A stretch of 64,000 nucleotides of DNA, taken from the NCBI GenBank assembly GCA_964460185.1, contig CAYWTM010000001.1, positions 62,001 to 126,000 on the forward strand. Direction: 5' to 3'. Positions 35,851 to 45,227 of the stretch are shown here, piece by piece (within the stretch, counting starts at the first letter, position 1; each line of letters starts with the position of its first letter). Source of the DNA: JAVJPJ01 sp040217295. GTDB taxonomy: Bacteria; Pseudomonadota; Alphaproteobacteria; Rhodobacterales; Rhodobacteraceae. The notes under the pieces were generated by a model. That model did not search any database and had not been told where the DNA came from. It saw only the letters and a list, made by a program, of their open reading frames with translations. A program made the translations under genes and the position numbers.

Positions 35851-36162
35851 CTTTGGTTCGGCCAAATCTCTGCTGCTCGGGTTTCCGCCCCAGTCTGGCC
35901 ATGCGCGGCCCAACTTGCAACGGCAACGGGCCCCTGCTCAAGGGCGGCCGAGACATGAACAGAGGCGAACTTCCGCGAACTTCGCATGGGACGGAACCGG
36001 CGCATCGCCGGCCCCACCGTCGGAAAGAGACCTGCGAGGGCGTGGTCCGATGGTCCGGCCAGCGGTGTGTTTCCTGCCGGGAGCGGACGCCAAGTCCCTG
36101 GCACGCGCACTGCAAGAGCCCCTGCCCGGCTTCAAATGGGATTTTCGGACACGCCCCTTCGG
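35851..36162. other. Intergenic region, 312 bp, between ugpC and the GntR gene
   Basis: Both flanking genes are on the minus strand, so this holds the ugpC 3' end and the GntR promoter. The only structure seen is a short tandem repeat, GCGAACTTC at 35965-35973 and again at 35975-35983 (10-bp period). No terminator with a U-run and no credible small gene. Confidence 0.4.
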
Positions 36163-37251
36163 TCACGCAAGCGCACGCGGGGTCCGATCACCGGGCTGGT
36201 CCGGTTGCGTCAGTTGCAGCCTGCCTTCCAGGGTGCGGCCTGCCTTGTCAAAGAATTGCACCGCCGCTGCGTCGGTTTCAATCCGCAGGGTCTGACCGGC
36301 CTGCAGACGGCTACCATGCCCGTCACGCAGGATCAGCCGATCCTCACCGATGCGAAGATGTACCAGCGTTTCAGCCCCGAGCGCCTCGACGAGCACAATG
36401 TCGGCTTCTGGACCATTGCGTGCGATACGAAGCATTTCGGGCCGGACGCCAACAGACTGAGCGCCCGTGGGCGGGCCTCCGGCGAACGCGGCCATGGACT
36501 GGCCAGCGGGGGTGTGGATCTCGAACACATTCATCGGCGGCGCGCCAATGAACTCGGCAACGAAGCGGCTGGCGGGGCGTTCATACAGGTCCATCGGCGC
36601 GCCGATCTGTTCGATCTTGCCCTCGGACATGATGACGATGCGGTCGGCAAGGCTCATCGCCTCGACCTGGTCATGCGTCACGAACACGAAGGTCGCGCCC
36701 AGTCGGCGGTGCAGGTCCTTCAGTTCGGCGCGCAACTGCGTGCGCAATTTCGCGTCGAGATTCGAGAGCGGTTCGTCGAACAGGAACACCGCAGGCTCGC
36801 GCACGATGGCACGGCCCATGGCGACGCGCTGGCGCTGACCGCCGGACAGGGCGCGCGGCTTGCGGTCGAGGTACTGTCCGATCTGCAAGGTCGCGGCGGC
36901 GGCAGCCACCCGCCGCTCAATTTCAGCACGCGGCATGCCCCGGTTCTTAAGGCCATATTCCATGTTCTTGCGCACCGACATATGCGGGTAGAGCGCGTAG
37001 TTCTGGAACACCATGGCGATATCGCGTTCGGCCGGTTCCAGCTTGTTCACAACCCGGCCCCCGATCTCGACCTCGCCATCGGTGATGGTTTCCAGCCCCG
37101 CGATCATCCGCAGGATCGTGGACTTGCCGCAGCCGGATGGGCCGACCAGCACCATGAATTCGCCATCCGCAATGTCGACCGAGGCACCCCGTACGGCACT
37201 GACGCCGCCCGCATAGGTCTTGCCCACATTTCTCAGTTTCAACTCGGCCAT
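36163..37251 (-). CDS. ugpC: Ugp-type ABC transporter ATPase
   Basis: ABC ATPase of the MalK/UgpC (CUT1) family, 362 aa. Walker A 'GPSGCGKST', Q-loop 'FQNYALYPHMSV', signature 'LSGGQRQRVAMGRA', Walker B 'VFLFDEPLSNLD' and switch 'THDQVEAM' are intact. The C-terminal OB-type regulatory domain follows ('FVAEFIGAPPMNVFEIH' onward). Last gene of the ugpB-A-E-C operon, 2 bp after ugpE. Energises uptake of glycerol-3-phosphate or glycerophosphodiesters if the operon assignment is right. Confidence 0.88.
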   Translation of the reverse strand: MAELKLRNVGKTYAGGVSAVRGASVDIADGEFMVLVGPSGCGKSTILRMIAGLETITDGEVEIGGRVVNKLEPAERDIAMVFQNYALYPHMSVRKNMEYGLKNRGMPRAEIERRVAAAAATLQIGQYLDRKPRALSGGQRQRVAMGRAIVREPAVFLFDEPLSNLDAKLRTQLRAELKDLHRRLGATFVFVTHDQVEAMSLADRIVIMSEGKIEQIGAPMDLYERPASRFVAEFIGAPPMNVFEIHTPAGQSMAAFAGGPPTGAQSVGVRPEMLRIARNGPEADIVLVEALGAETLVHLRIGEDRLILRDGHGSRLQAGQTLRIETDAAAVQFFDKAGRTLEGRLQLTQPDQPGDRTPRALA

Positions 37252-37253
37252 GG

Positions 37254-38102
37254 TTATTTCTCGCTATCCACAAGACCCTTCACGAAGAGCCGTTGCATGA
37301 AGATGACGACCAGAACGGGCGGCAGCATGGCCAGAACCGTAACGGACATGATGTAGTTCCAGTTCGGTTCGCTATCGACGACGTCGGCCATGCGTTTGAT
37401 GCCCGCGACGATGGTCTGATAGCTGTCGTCGGTGGTCACAAGGATCGGCCAGAGATACTGGTTCCAGCCATAGATGAAGAGGATCACGAACAGCGCCGCG
37501 ATGTTGGTCTGTGACATCGGGAGCAAGATGTCCCTGAAGAATTTCATCGGCCCCGCCCCGTCGATCCGGGCGGCCTCCATCATCTCGTCCGGGATCGTCA
37601 GGAAAACCTGCCGGAACAGAAAGGTCGCGGTGGCAGACGCCATCAGCGGCACCGTCAGACCGGTATAGGAGTTCAGCATGTTGAGGTTCGAGATCACCTC
37701 GAATGTCGGCACGATCCTGACCTCGACAGGCAGCATCAGGGTGATGAAGATCATCCAGAACGCCAGCACCCGAAAGGGAAACCGGAAGTAGACGATGGCA
37801 AAGGCCGAGAGGATCGAGATCACGATCTTTCCAAAGGCGATGGCCAGCGCCATGATCATCGAGTTCTGAAGCATGACACCGATGGGCACCGACATTTGTG
37901 ACGACACGCCGCCTTCGAACACGCCCGCATAGCTGTCGACGACGTTGGCGCCCGGCAAAAGGGGGATCGTGCCGGTGACGAAGGCCGATGGCTCATGGGT
38001 CGACGCGATGACGGCGATGTAGACCGGAAAGGCCACGAGCAGCACGCCGCAGATCAGGACGGCATGGGCGAGGTAATCGAGCCAGCGTTGATTTTCGACC
38101 AT
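37254..38102 (-). CDS. ugpE: Ugp-type ABC transporter permease UgpE
   Basis: CUT1 inner permease, 282 aa, six TM segments. The N-terminal region is 'WLDYLAHAVLICGVLLVAFPVYIAVIAST' with 'TGTIPLLPG' after it, and the EAA loop is 'DEMMEAARIDGAGPMKFFRDILLPM' (in part). 'FIYGWNQYLWPILVTTDDSYQTI' is typical of UgpE proteins, where the W-N-Q-Y-L-W-P segment is well conserved. Lies between ugpA and ugpC. Confidence 0.88.
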   Translation of the reverse strand: MVENQRWLDYLAHAVLICGVLLVAFPVYIAVIASTHEPSAFVTGTIPLLPGANVVDSYAGVFEGGVSSQMSVPIGVMLQNSMIMALAIAFGKIVISILSAFAIVYFRFPFRVLAFWMIFITLMLPVEVRIVPTFEVISNLNMLNSYTGLTVPLMASATATFLFRQVFLTIPDEMMEAARIDGAGPMKFFRDILLPMSQTNIAALFVILFIYGWNQYLWPILVTTDDSYQTIVAGIKRMADVVDSEPNWNYIMSVTVLAMLPPVLVVIFMQRLFVKGLVDSEK

Positions 38103-38115
38103 ATCCTTGCCCCCC

Positions 38116-39003
38116 TCAGTAGGTCACGCGCCGTTCCACGAAGCGGAACTGGATGACGGTCAGAACGATGACGAGACCCATCAAGATCACCGATTGCGCG
38201 GCCGACGACCCAAAGTCGAGGCCCACGAACCCGTCGCGGAACACCTTGTAGACAAGGATATTGGTGGCCTGTGCGGGCCCGCCCTCGGTGGTGGCGTCGA
38301 TCACGGCGAAGGTCTCGAAAAGGGTGTAGACGACATTGACCACCAACAGGAAAAACGTGGTGGGCGACAACAGCGGCAGGGTGATTGTCCAGAACCGCTT
38401 GACGGGGCCCGCGCCGTCGATGGCTGCAGCCTCTCGCAGGCTGGTCGGGATCGATTGCAGGCCCGCGACGAAAAACAGGAAGTTGTAGCTGATCTGCTTC
38501 CACGCGGCGGCGACGACGACAAGGATCATCGCGTCATTGGGCGTCAGCGAGTGGTTCCAGTCATAGCCGAACAGGTTTTCAAGAATGTAGGGCATGATGC
38601 CGATGGTCGGGTTGAAGATGAACCACCACAAGATGCCCGCGACGGCCGGGGCGACGGCATAGGGCCAGACCAGCAGCGTGGTGTAGGCCCGTCCGCTGCG
38701 GATCATCCGGTCGACCGCCAGCGCCAGGATCAGCGACACGCCCAGGGCCAGCACCACGGTCGAGATCGAGAAAACGACCGTGACCTTGATCGCGTTGAGG
38801 TATTCGGGGTTGTCGAACAGCCTGGTGTAGTTGCGAAGTCCCACGAAGCTCGATGACAGGCCGAACGCATCTTCGCGCAAGAAGGATTGACGAACGGCCT
38901 GGGCGGCGGGCCAAAGGAAGAAGATGATCGTGACCGCCAGCTGCGGTGCCAGCAACAGATAGGGCAATCCCTTGTTGCCGAATATCGTACGTTTCGTCTG
39001 CAT
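38116..39003 (-). CDS. ugpA: Ugp-type ABC transporter permease UgpA
   Basis: CUT1 permease, 295 aa. It starts 'MQTKRTIFGNKGLPYLLLAPQLAVTIIFFLWPA' (in part), followed by 'FVGLRNYTRLFDNPEYLNAIKVT', the UgpA-type F-x-G-L-x-N-Y/F motif. The EAA loop is 'SLREAAAIDGAGPVKRFWTITLPLL' (in part). The ATG at 39003 has GGGGA just upstream. Separated from ugpB by 71 bp containing a long hairpin. Confidence 0.88.
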   Translation of the reverse strand: MQTKRTIFGNKGLPYLLLAPQLAVTIIFFLWPAAQAVRQSFLREDAFGLSSSFVGLRNYTRLFDNPEYLNAIKVTVVFSISTVVLALGVSLILALAVDRMIRSGRAYTTLLVWPYAVAPAVAGILWWFIFNPTIGIMPYILENLFGYDWNHSLTPNDAMILVVVAAAWKQISYNFLFFVAGLQSIPTSLREAAAIDGAGPVKRFWTITLPLLSPTTFFLLVVNVVYTLFETFAVIDATTEGGPAQATNILVYKVFRDGFVGLDFGSSAAQSVILMGLVIVLTVIQFRFVERRVTY

Positions 39004-39022
39004 CTGTTCCCCGCGATGGAAA

Positions 39023-39052
39023 GGCCCGCGCCGCGAATGCGCGGCACGGGCC
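39023..39052 (-). other. mRNA hairpin between ugpB and ugpA
   Basis: Arms 39023-39035 and 39040-39052 with a 4-nt loop. In the minus-strand RNA all 13 positions pair (one as G-U); on the plus strand that position is a mismatch. It begins 22 bases after the ugpB stop. No U-run follows, so stabilisation of the ugpB message is more likely than full termination. Confidence 0.6.
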
Positions 39053-39074
39053 AAGGATCGGACGGCCTGAATTG

Positions 39075-40400
39075 TCAGCCGTTGGCGTCCTCGAAGTCAC
39101 GGATCAGCGCGTTGCCGCGCGCCACCACGGCGTCGAGTGCGCCCTGGGCATCCACGTCGCCGGCCAGCAGGCGCTGGAATTCTTCGTCGATGACGGTTCG
39201 GATCTGGACGTAGTTGCCAAAGCGCAGGCCACGCGAATTGTCCGTGGGCGCGTTCATCGTCATCTGCTGGATCGACACTTCGGCGCCGGGGTTGGCCTCG
39301 TAGTAGCCCTGTTCGGTGCTCAGCTCGTAGGCGGCTTGCGTGATCGGCAGGTAGCCGGTTTGCTGGTGCCAACCGGCTTGCACCTCGGGGGATGAGAGAT
39401 AGTTGAAGAACGCGGCCACGCCGGCCTGTTCCTCGTCTGAGCCGCCCGAAAGAACCCACAGGGTCGCGCCACCGATGATCGAGTTCTGCGGCGCACCTGC
39501 GACATCGTCATAGTAGGGCAGCATGCCGAAGCCGACCTCGAAATCCGGGGTGTTGTTCAAGACCCCCGCGCGCGAGGCGGACGAGTTCATGTACATCGCG
39601 CATTGCTGCGCATAGAAAGCTGGCGGGGCATCGGCGCCGCCGCCCGGACCGCCATAGCGGAACAGGCCTTCCTCTTCCCAGCGGGCAAGGTTTTCCCAAT
39701 GGCGCACCTGTATCGGGCCGTTCACCGTCATCTCGGTCTCGAGCCCGCCAAAGCCGTTTTGCAGCGTGCCGATCGGCTGGTTGTGCCAGGCCGAGAAATT
39801 CTCAAGCTGGACCCAGCTGACCCAACCGGTGGTGAAACCGCACTCGGCCGCGCCCGATTCCATGATCTGGCGCGAGAAGGCTTCGACCTCCGCCCAGGTG
39901 CGCGGGGACTGTTCCGGGTCAAGACCGGCGGCTTCGAACACGGTCTTGTTGTAGTAGAAGATCGGCGTCGACGAGTTGAACGGCATCGACAGCATGTTGC
40001 CATCCGGGTCGGTATAGTAGCCGACGACGGCCGGCAGAAAGGCGGTCTGATCGAACGCCGCGCCGGTTTGTTCCATCAACTGATACACAGGAACGATGGC
40101 GCCCTCTGCAGCCATCATGGTGCCGGTGCCAACCTCGAACACCTGCACGATGTCGGGCTGTTCGCCCGCCCGGAAGGCCGCGATCGCGCCGGTCATCGTC
40201 TCGGTGTAGCTGCCGCGGTAGGATGGAACCACAACGTAGTCGCTTTGCGAGGCGTTGAAGCCCTCTGCGACGGCCTCGGTCGCGACACCAAGCTCACCGC
40301 CCATCGCGTGCCACCAGTCAATCTGGGTCTGGGCACTGGCCTGTGTGCTCAAGGCAAGGACGCTGACGGCGCCGACCGTCGCAATCTGGCGAATCTTCAT
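39075..40400 (-). CDS. ugpB: Ugp-type ABC transporter solute-binding protein UgpB
   Basis: Periplasmic binding protein of the SBP_bac_1 family, 441 aa. Signal peptide 1-23 ('VLALSTQASAQ'). The mature start 'TQIDWWHAMGGELGVATEAVAEGFNASQSDY' (in part) carries the 'WWHAMGG' motif typical of glycerol-3-phosphate binding protein UgpB. 'FEVGTGTMMAAEGAIVPVYQLM' and 'MPFNSSTPIFYYNK' are further UgpB-like pieces. The ATG at 40400 has GGAG seven bases upstream. First gene of the operon; a phosphate-starvation link would be expected but no clear Pho box was found. Confidence 0.9.
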   Translation of the reverse strand: MKIRQIATVGAVSVLALSTQASAQTQIDWWHAMGGELGVATEAVAEGFNASQSDYVVVPSYRGSYTETMTGAIAAFRAGEQPDIVQVFEVGTGTMMAAEGAIVPVYQLMEQTGAAFDQTAFLPAVVGYYTDPDGNMLSMPFNSSTPIFYYNKTVFEAAGLDPEQSPRTWAEVEAFSRQIMESGAAECGFTTGWVSWVQLENFSAWHNQPIGTLQNGFGGLETEMTVNGPIQVRHWENLARWEEEGLFRYGGPGGGADAPPAFYAQQCAMYMNSSASRAGVLNNTPDFEVGFGMLPYYDDVAGAPQNSIIGGATLWVLSGGSDEEQAGVAAFFNYLSSPEVQAGWHQQTGYLPITQAAYELSTEQGYYEANPGAEVSIQQMTMNAPTDNSRGLRFGNYVQIRTVIDEEFQRLLAGDVDAQGALDAVVARGNALIRDFEDANG

Positions 40401-40740
40401 GAGTTTCTCCTTCGGCCGATCTGCCGGCCAGGCTGACATTGGAATACGGTGAAGGACCGGTTCGGGCCCGTCGCGCGAGGCCTAGCGCCCTTGTGTGACA
40501 GGCATGTTGCGTGCGTGTTACGTCCGCACGACAATCGCCCGACGGTGTGCTCGGACAAATTCGAAGTCGTCTCGGCATGGCTCCGACGCCCGGCAGTTTC
40601 CTGTGACAACGCCTCGCCGCGACCGCCAAGGCCGCAGAATTTCGCCCGGGGGCAACTTTTTATGGGGTTCGCTCCCAATTGAGCTATCTCTACACGGGCA
40701 TGGCGTGACCAGCGGCCCGTCGCCGGGCAAGGGAAAGCGG
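40401..40740. other. Divergent promoter region between ugpB and the RND pump genes
   Basis: A 340-bp gap. One half-site resembling a Pho-box unit (CTGTCAC on the minus strand, around 40494-40500) is present without the expected 11-bp repeats. An A/T-rich stretch at about 40650-40700 probably holds the promoter of the pump operon. No regulator gene or other feature was seen. Confidence 0.4.
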
Positions 40741-41910
40741 ATGAACCTCATCAAACAAACAATCTATGGCTTTCTGGCCGTGATCGCGGCCGTCGGCATC
40801 TGGGTCTTTTATGTACCCTCTGCCGCGCCTTTCCTGGAACGCGCAGGGGTCTACGACGTGCTGGGACTTGAACCTCCCGAGGTCTCATCTGCCGGTGGAC
40901 AGGGTCGCGGTTTTGGCGGCGGCGCGGCGCAAGTCGTCACCGCAGAGGCACGCGAAGGGCAATCCAATGACCGCGTCTCGGCCATTGGGGACGGACGCGC
41001 GGTCCGATCGGTCACCGTGCGGTCGGAGGCAACAGGCATGATCCGTCAGCTTGCCGTCGCGCCCGGAAGCTACGTCGAGCAGGACGCGCTTTTGGCGCAA
41101 CTGGACGACGACGCCCAACGGATCGCTCTGGAACGCGCCAGGCTCCTGGTTGTGGACGCCAGTACCGATCTGGACCGTTTGCGCCAGCTCGGCGCATCGG
41201 GCGCGGTGTCCGAGGTTCAGATCCGCGCCGCCGAACTGGCGCTGCGCACCGCCGAGCTGGAAGTCGAACAGGCCCAATTCGAACTGCAGCAACGCCGGAT
41301 TACAGCCCCGATCGCGGGATGGACAGGGATCCTGGAGGTCGAACAGGGCGATCGCATCAGTGCACAGGACACCATCGCGGTGATCGCTGACCGATCCAGC
41401 ATCGAGATAGACTTCCGCGTCCCGGAGCGCTTCATCGGCGCGCTGTCGATCGGAATGGCGATGGAGGTGACCCCGCTCGCCCGCCCCGACACCTTGCTTG
41501 CCGGCGAGATCGTGGCGCTCGACAACGTCGTCGATCGCGCAAGCCGGACGCTCAGGGTGCAAGGGCGACTGGATAACGAGGACGATAACCTTCGTGCAGG
41601 CCAGGCGTTTTCGGTCGTCTTGTCATTTCCGGGCGACACCCTGCCCTCGGTCGATCCGCTCGCGATCCAATGGTCGGGCGACGGGTCATACGTGTGGGTC
41701 GCCCGCGAGGGTGCAGCCGTGCGCGTGCCGGTCACCATTCGCCAGCGCAACAGCGACAGCGTTCTGATCGAGGGCGATGTGACCCCCGGCGATGCCGTCA
41801 TCATCGAGGGCTTGCAAAGCCTGCGCCCCGGCGCAGCGATCGAGATCGTGGCGGGCAGTTCTGCCCAGGCAGACGGATCCGGCGACGCGGTTGCCCGAAA
41901 CGACAGGTGA
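40741..41910 (+). CDS. RND efflux pump periplasmic adaptor (HlyD/AcrA family)
   Basis: Membrane-fusion protein, 389 aa. One N-terminal TM anchor (residues 4-24, 'TIYGFLAVIAAVGIWVFYV') rather than a lipobox. Barrel-sandwich hybrid halves 'VRSEATGMIRQLAVAPGSYVEQDALLAQLDD' and 'ITAPIAGWTGILEVEQGDRI' (parts) flank a short helical hairpin (about 120-185). Beta-barrel and membrane-proximal domains follow. The linker after the TM is Gly/Gln-rich ('GGQGRGFGGGAAQ'). Paired with the RND transporter 22 bp downstream. No outer-membrane channel gene is adjacent. Confidence 0.9.
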   Translation: MNLIKQTIYGFLAVIAAVGIWVFYVPSAAPFLERAGVYDVLGLEPPEVSSAGGQGRGFGGGAAQVVTAEAREGQSNDRVSAIGDGRAVRSVTVRSEATGMIRQLAVAPGSYVEQDALLAQLDDDAQRIALERARLLVVDASTDLDRLRQLGASGAVSEVQIRAAELALRTAELEVEQAQFELQQRRITAPIAGWTGILEVEQGDRISAQDTIAVIADRSSIEIDFRVPERFIGALSIGMAMEVTPLARPDTLLAGEIVALDNVVDRASRTLRVQGRLDNEDDNLRAGQAFSVVLSFPGDTLPSVDPLAIQWSGDGSYVWVAREGAAVRVPVTIRQRNSDSVLIEGDVTPGDAVIIEGLQSLRPGAAIEIVAGSSAQADGSGDAVARNDR

Positions 41911-41932
41911 TCGACGGAGAGAGGCACCAGCG

Positions 41933-44900
41933 ATGAAACAGCCAACAGCCGAAATGGCAGGACGATCGGGCACGGCGCTTTTCGTGCGCCGCCCGATCCT
42001 GGCGTTTGTTCTGAGCGCCCTGATCACGATTGCCGGGCTGGCCAGCCTTCTGGGCGTCGAAGTGCGCGAGTTGCCGAACGTCGACCGGCCCGTGATCACC
42101 GTCACCACGGATTTCCCCGGTGCCTCTCCGGAAACCGTCGACCAGGAGATCACAAGCCGGATCGAGGGTGCGGTCGGTCGCGTCGCAGGGGTGATCTCGA
42201 TCTCGTCCAATTCCCGCTTCGGGCGTAGCCGCGTCACACTGGAATTCGCCGAGACAGCCGATATCGACGTTGCCGCAACCGACACGCGCGACGCGGTCGC
42301 GCGCATCACGAACGGTTTGCCGGACGGGGCCGAGGATCCGCGTATCGTAAAGGCCGACGCCGATGCGCAACCAGTGGTGCGGATCGCCGTCACCTCGGCC
42401 ACGCGCAGCGCGCAGGCCCTGACACAGCTGGTGGATGACGAGATCTCGGACCGTCTGATTTCCATCCCCGGCGTGGCTGACCTGCAGGTATATGGCGACC
42501 GTTTGCCGATTTTCCGCGTCGATATCGACCTTATGGAATTGGCCAGCCGCGGCCTGACACTTGCCGATCTGCGCGGCGCCCTGGCGGATGCCGCCTATGA
42601 TGCGCCGGCCGGCGACCTGAGTGGGGATCGGCAATCGATCAACGTGCGCACAACGGCCGCTGTCGCATCGCCGGCGGCGTTCGAGGATCTGCAGATCCGC
42701 GACGATGTCAGGGTCGGCGATGTGGCCCGGGTCACATTGGGGCCGGCGCCGAACGAAACCATCTTGCGCGCAAATGGGGAAACAGGCCTGGGTCTTGGCA
42801 TCGTGCGGCAGGCGACCAGCAACACGCTGTCGATTTCGGCCGGCGCCAGGGCGGCGGTCGAAGAGTTGCGGCTGTCGCTGCCGGAGGACGTGAACATCTT
42901 CATCACGTCGGACGACGCCGTTTTCATCCGTGGCTCGATCGAAGAGGTGCTGAAGACCCTCGCGCTGGCCGTGGCCATCGTGGTCGTCGTGATCTTCCTT
43001 TTCCTCAGGGATTTCCGCGCCACCCTGATCCCGGCGCTGACGATGCCCGTGGCGCTTGTGGGAACGCTGGCCGCGATCTACCTGGTGGGCTTTTCCGTCA
43101 ATATCCTGACCCTGCTGGCGCTTGTACTGGCGACCGGAATGGTGGTGGATGATGCAATCGTGGTCCTGGAAAACATTGTTCGCCGCCGGTCCGAAGGCAT
43201 GGGCCCACGCGCGGCCGCGGTGCTGGGCACACAGCAGGTGTTCTTTGCCGTCGTGACAACCACGGCCACCTTGGCTGCGGTTTTCGTGCCACTCTCCTTC
43301 CTGCCCGGTCAGGCCGGGGGCCTGTTTCGCGAATTCGGCTTCACGCTCGCCATGGCGGTGGGGCTGTCCTCGATCGTGGCGCTGTCGCTCTGCCCCGTTC
43401 TGGCCAGTCGAATGCTGCAGGCACAAGACACGGGACAAAGCGGCGGGGTCTTCGGATGGTTGGGCGACCGGCTGGCCGCGGCCTATGCCGCGACGCTGAA
43501 GATCGCGTTGAACAACGCGCTGGTGGTCGTGCTGATCGCGGGCCTTTTTGCGGCCACGGCAGCGATGATGGCGCAGGGCCTTAGGCAGGAACTGACACCG
43601 CCCGAGGACCGTGCCATTGCGCTTCTGTCGGTTTCTGCGCCCCAGGGCGTCTCGCTGGACTACATGGCCGCCAAGATGCGCGAGATCGAAACACTGATGC
43701 AGCCCATGCGCGACAGTGGCGAGATCACCAACCTGTTTTCCATCTCGGGCACCGGATCGAATTCGCGAGGATTCATGGTGATGACGCTCGCCACGTGGGA
43801 CGCGCGCGAACGCAGCCAACAAGAGATCGTGGGCCAGATCAATGGCGCATTGCGCGGGGTGGTGGGCGTCCGCGCCTTCGCGATCCAGCCCAATTCGCTG
43901 GGCATTCGCGGCGCGGGGCGCGGGCTGACCTTTGCCGTGACCGGCAATGACTATGGCCAACTGGAAGAGGTGGCCGAACGCCTGGTCGAGCGGATGCAAC
44001 AAAACCGCGACTTCGGTCAGGTCCGTCTGGAATACGAGACGACGCAGCCACAGCTTTTCATTGAGATCGACCGCACGCGCGCTTCGGACCTCGGTGTTGA
44101 AATCACCGGGTTGGGCGACGCGCTCAGGGCCGTGCTGGATGGGCGCAGTGTGGGATCGGTGTTCGTGAACGACACCAGCTACGATATCCAGATGCTGTCC
44201 ACCGCGACGCCGGTGAACGACCCGGGCGATCTGGAAAATGTCTTTGTGCAGGCCGGCGATGGCCAGATGATCCCGATGTCGTCCTTCGTGCGGCTGGAGG
44301 AACGCGCTGTCGCCCCCGAGCTTGAGCGTGAGGGACAAAACCGGTCGGTCGAAATCTCGGCAGGGTTGACCGATACCCTGCCACTGGGGGCCGCACTTGC
44401 CGAGGTTCAGGGCATTGCGGATGAGGTCCTGGAACCACAGAACCGCATCGTTCCCCTTGCCGAAGCGGCCACGCTCGATGAAACATCGGCCGGGCTGCTG
44501 TTGACCTTCGGCTTCGCGATCCTTGTCGTGTTCCTGGTCTTGTCGGCCCAGTTCGAGAGCTTCATTTCCGCCGTCGTCGTCATGGCGACCGTCCCTCTGG
44601 GGATCGCCTGCGCCGTCTTCGCCCTGGTTCTGACCGGTCTGAGCCTGAACATCTACAGCCAGATCGGTTTGGTCATGCTCATAGGCATCATGGCCAAGAA
44701 TGGCATTCTCATCGTCGAGTTCGCCAACCAACTGCGAGACCGGGGCGATACTGTGCGCGATGCGATCCTGAACGCCAGCACGACCCGACTGCGCCCGGTG
44801 ATGATGACAATGATCTCGACCGTGCTGGGCGGGGTGCCTCTTATCCTGTCCTTTGGGGCCGGTGCAGAAGCGCGCGAAGCGCTGGGGTGGGTCATCGTGG

Positions 44901-45061
44901 GCGGTCTTGGCCTTGCCACTGTGTCCACCCTCTTTCTGACTCCGGTTGCCTACCTGCTGCTTGCAGGCTTCTCAAAGCCGAAGGTCGAGGAAGAAAACCG
45001 CCTGATCCGCGAACTGACTTCGGCGGTGGGAGATGGGGCACAGGCGCAGACCCGATCCTGA
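41933..45061 (+). CDS. RND-family efflux transporter (AcrB/MdtC-like)
   Basis: Proton-driven inner-membrane pump, 1042 aa, the usual length for the HAE1 group. The N-terminus is 'LFVRRPILAFVLSALITIAG' with 'ELPNVDRPVITVTTDFPGASPETVD', the hydrophobe/amphiphile RND signature. TM4 carries the proton-relay pair in 'GMVVDDAIVVLENIVRR'. The C-terminal half has 'QIGLVMLIGIMAKNGILIVEFANQLRD'-type sequence containing the conserved Lys (parts quoted). The P-x-x-x-P and PN1/PC repeats are present. Substrate unknown; with only one adaptor and no local regulator it may be constitutive or controlled elsewhere. Confidence 0.93.
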   Translation: MKQPTAEMAGRSGTALFVRRPILAFVLSALITIAGLASLLGVEVRELPNVDRPVITVTTDFPGASPETVDQEITSRIEGAVGRVAGVISISSNSRFGRSRVTLEFAETADIDVAATDTRDAVARITNGLPDGAEDPRIVKADADAQPVVRIAVTSATRSAQALTQLVDDEISDRLISIPGVADLQVYGDRLPIFRVDIDLMELASRGLTLADLRGALADAAYDAPAGDLSGDRQSINVRTTAAVASPAAFEDLQIRDDVRVGDVARVTLGPAPNETILRANGETGLGLGIVRQATSNTLSISAGARAAVEELRLSLPEDVNIFITSDDAVFIRGSIEEVLKTLALAVAIVVVVIFLFLRDFRATLIPALTMPVALVGTLAAIYLVGFSVNILTLLALVLATGMVVDDAIVVLENIVRRRSEGMGPRAAAVLGTQQVFFAVVTTTATLAAVFVPLSFLPGQAGGLFREFGFTLAMAVGLSSIVALSLCPVLASRMLQAQDTGQSGGVFGWLGDRLAAAYAATLKIALNNALVVVLIAGLFAATAAMMAQGLRQELTPPEDRAIALLSVSAPQGVSLDYMAAKMREIETLMQPMRDSGEITNLFSISGTGSNSRGFMVMTLATWDARERSQQEIVGQINGALRGVVGVRAFAIQPNSLGIRGAGRGLTFAVTGNDYGQLEEVAERLVERMQQNRDFGQVRLEYETTQPQLFIEIDRTRASDLGVEITGLGDALRAVLDGRSVGSVFVNDTSYDIQMLSTATPVNDPGDLENVFVQAGDGQMIPMSSFVRLEERAVAPELEREGQNRSVEISAGLTDTLPLGAALAEVQGIADEVLEPQNRIVPLAEAATLDETSAGLLLTFGFAILVVFLVLSAQFESFISAVVVMATVPLGIACAVFALVLTGLSLNIYSQIGLVMLIGIMAKNGILIVEFANQLRDRGDTVRDAILNASTTRLRPVMMTMISTVLGGVPLILSFGAGAEAREALGWVIVGGLGLATVSTLFLTPVAYLLLAGFSKPKVEEENRLIRELTSAVGDGAQAQTRS

Positions 45062-45227
45062 TCGCCGCAGATTGTGCAAATCGAATGCGAACCCGTCCCG
45101 GTTGGGTCTGGCGCGCCAGGCCTTGCCCCCCCGCAAGAACCGCTCCGCCAGGTCACGGCCACGGCATGGCAGACAGGTTCACCGCCTTGGCAGGGTCGTC
45201 CGTATCGGCCCGCCGGACCCGATGCCC

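Noticed and set aside
40485..40520. Possible Pho box upstream of ugpB
   Set aside because: Only one CTGTCAC-like unit is present; the adjacent 11-bp repeats needed for PhoB binding are missing.
41801..44731. Long minus-strand open frame of 976 codons opposite the RND pump
   Set aside because: Antisense shadow of a high-GC gene: no recognisable domain and no ribosome-binding site.
45108..45119. CTGGCGCGCCAG palindrome between convergent RND and ATPase genes
   Set aside because: Twelve bases, no loop and no T-run; at this GC content such palindromes are expected by chance.
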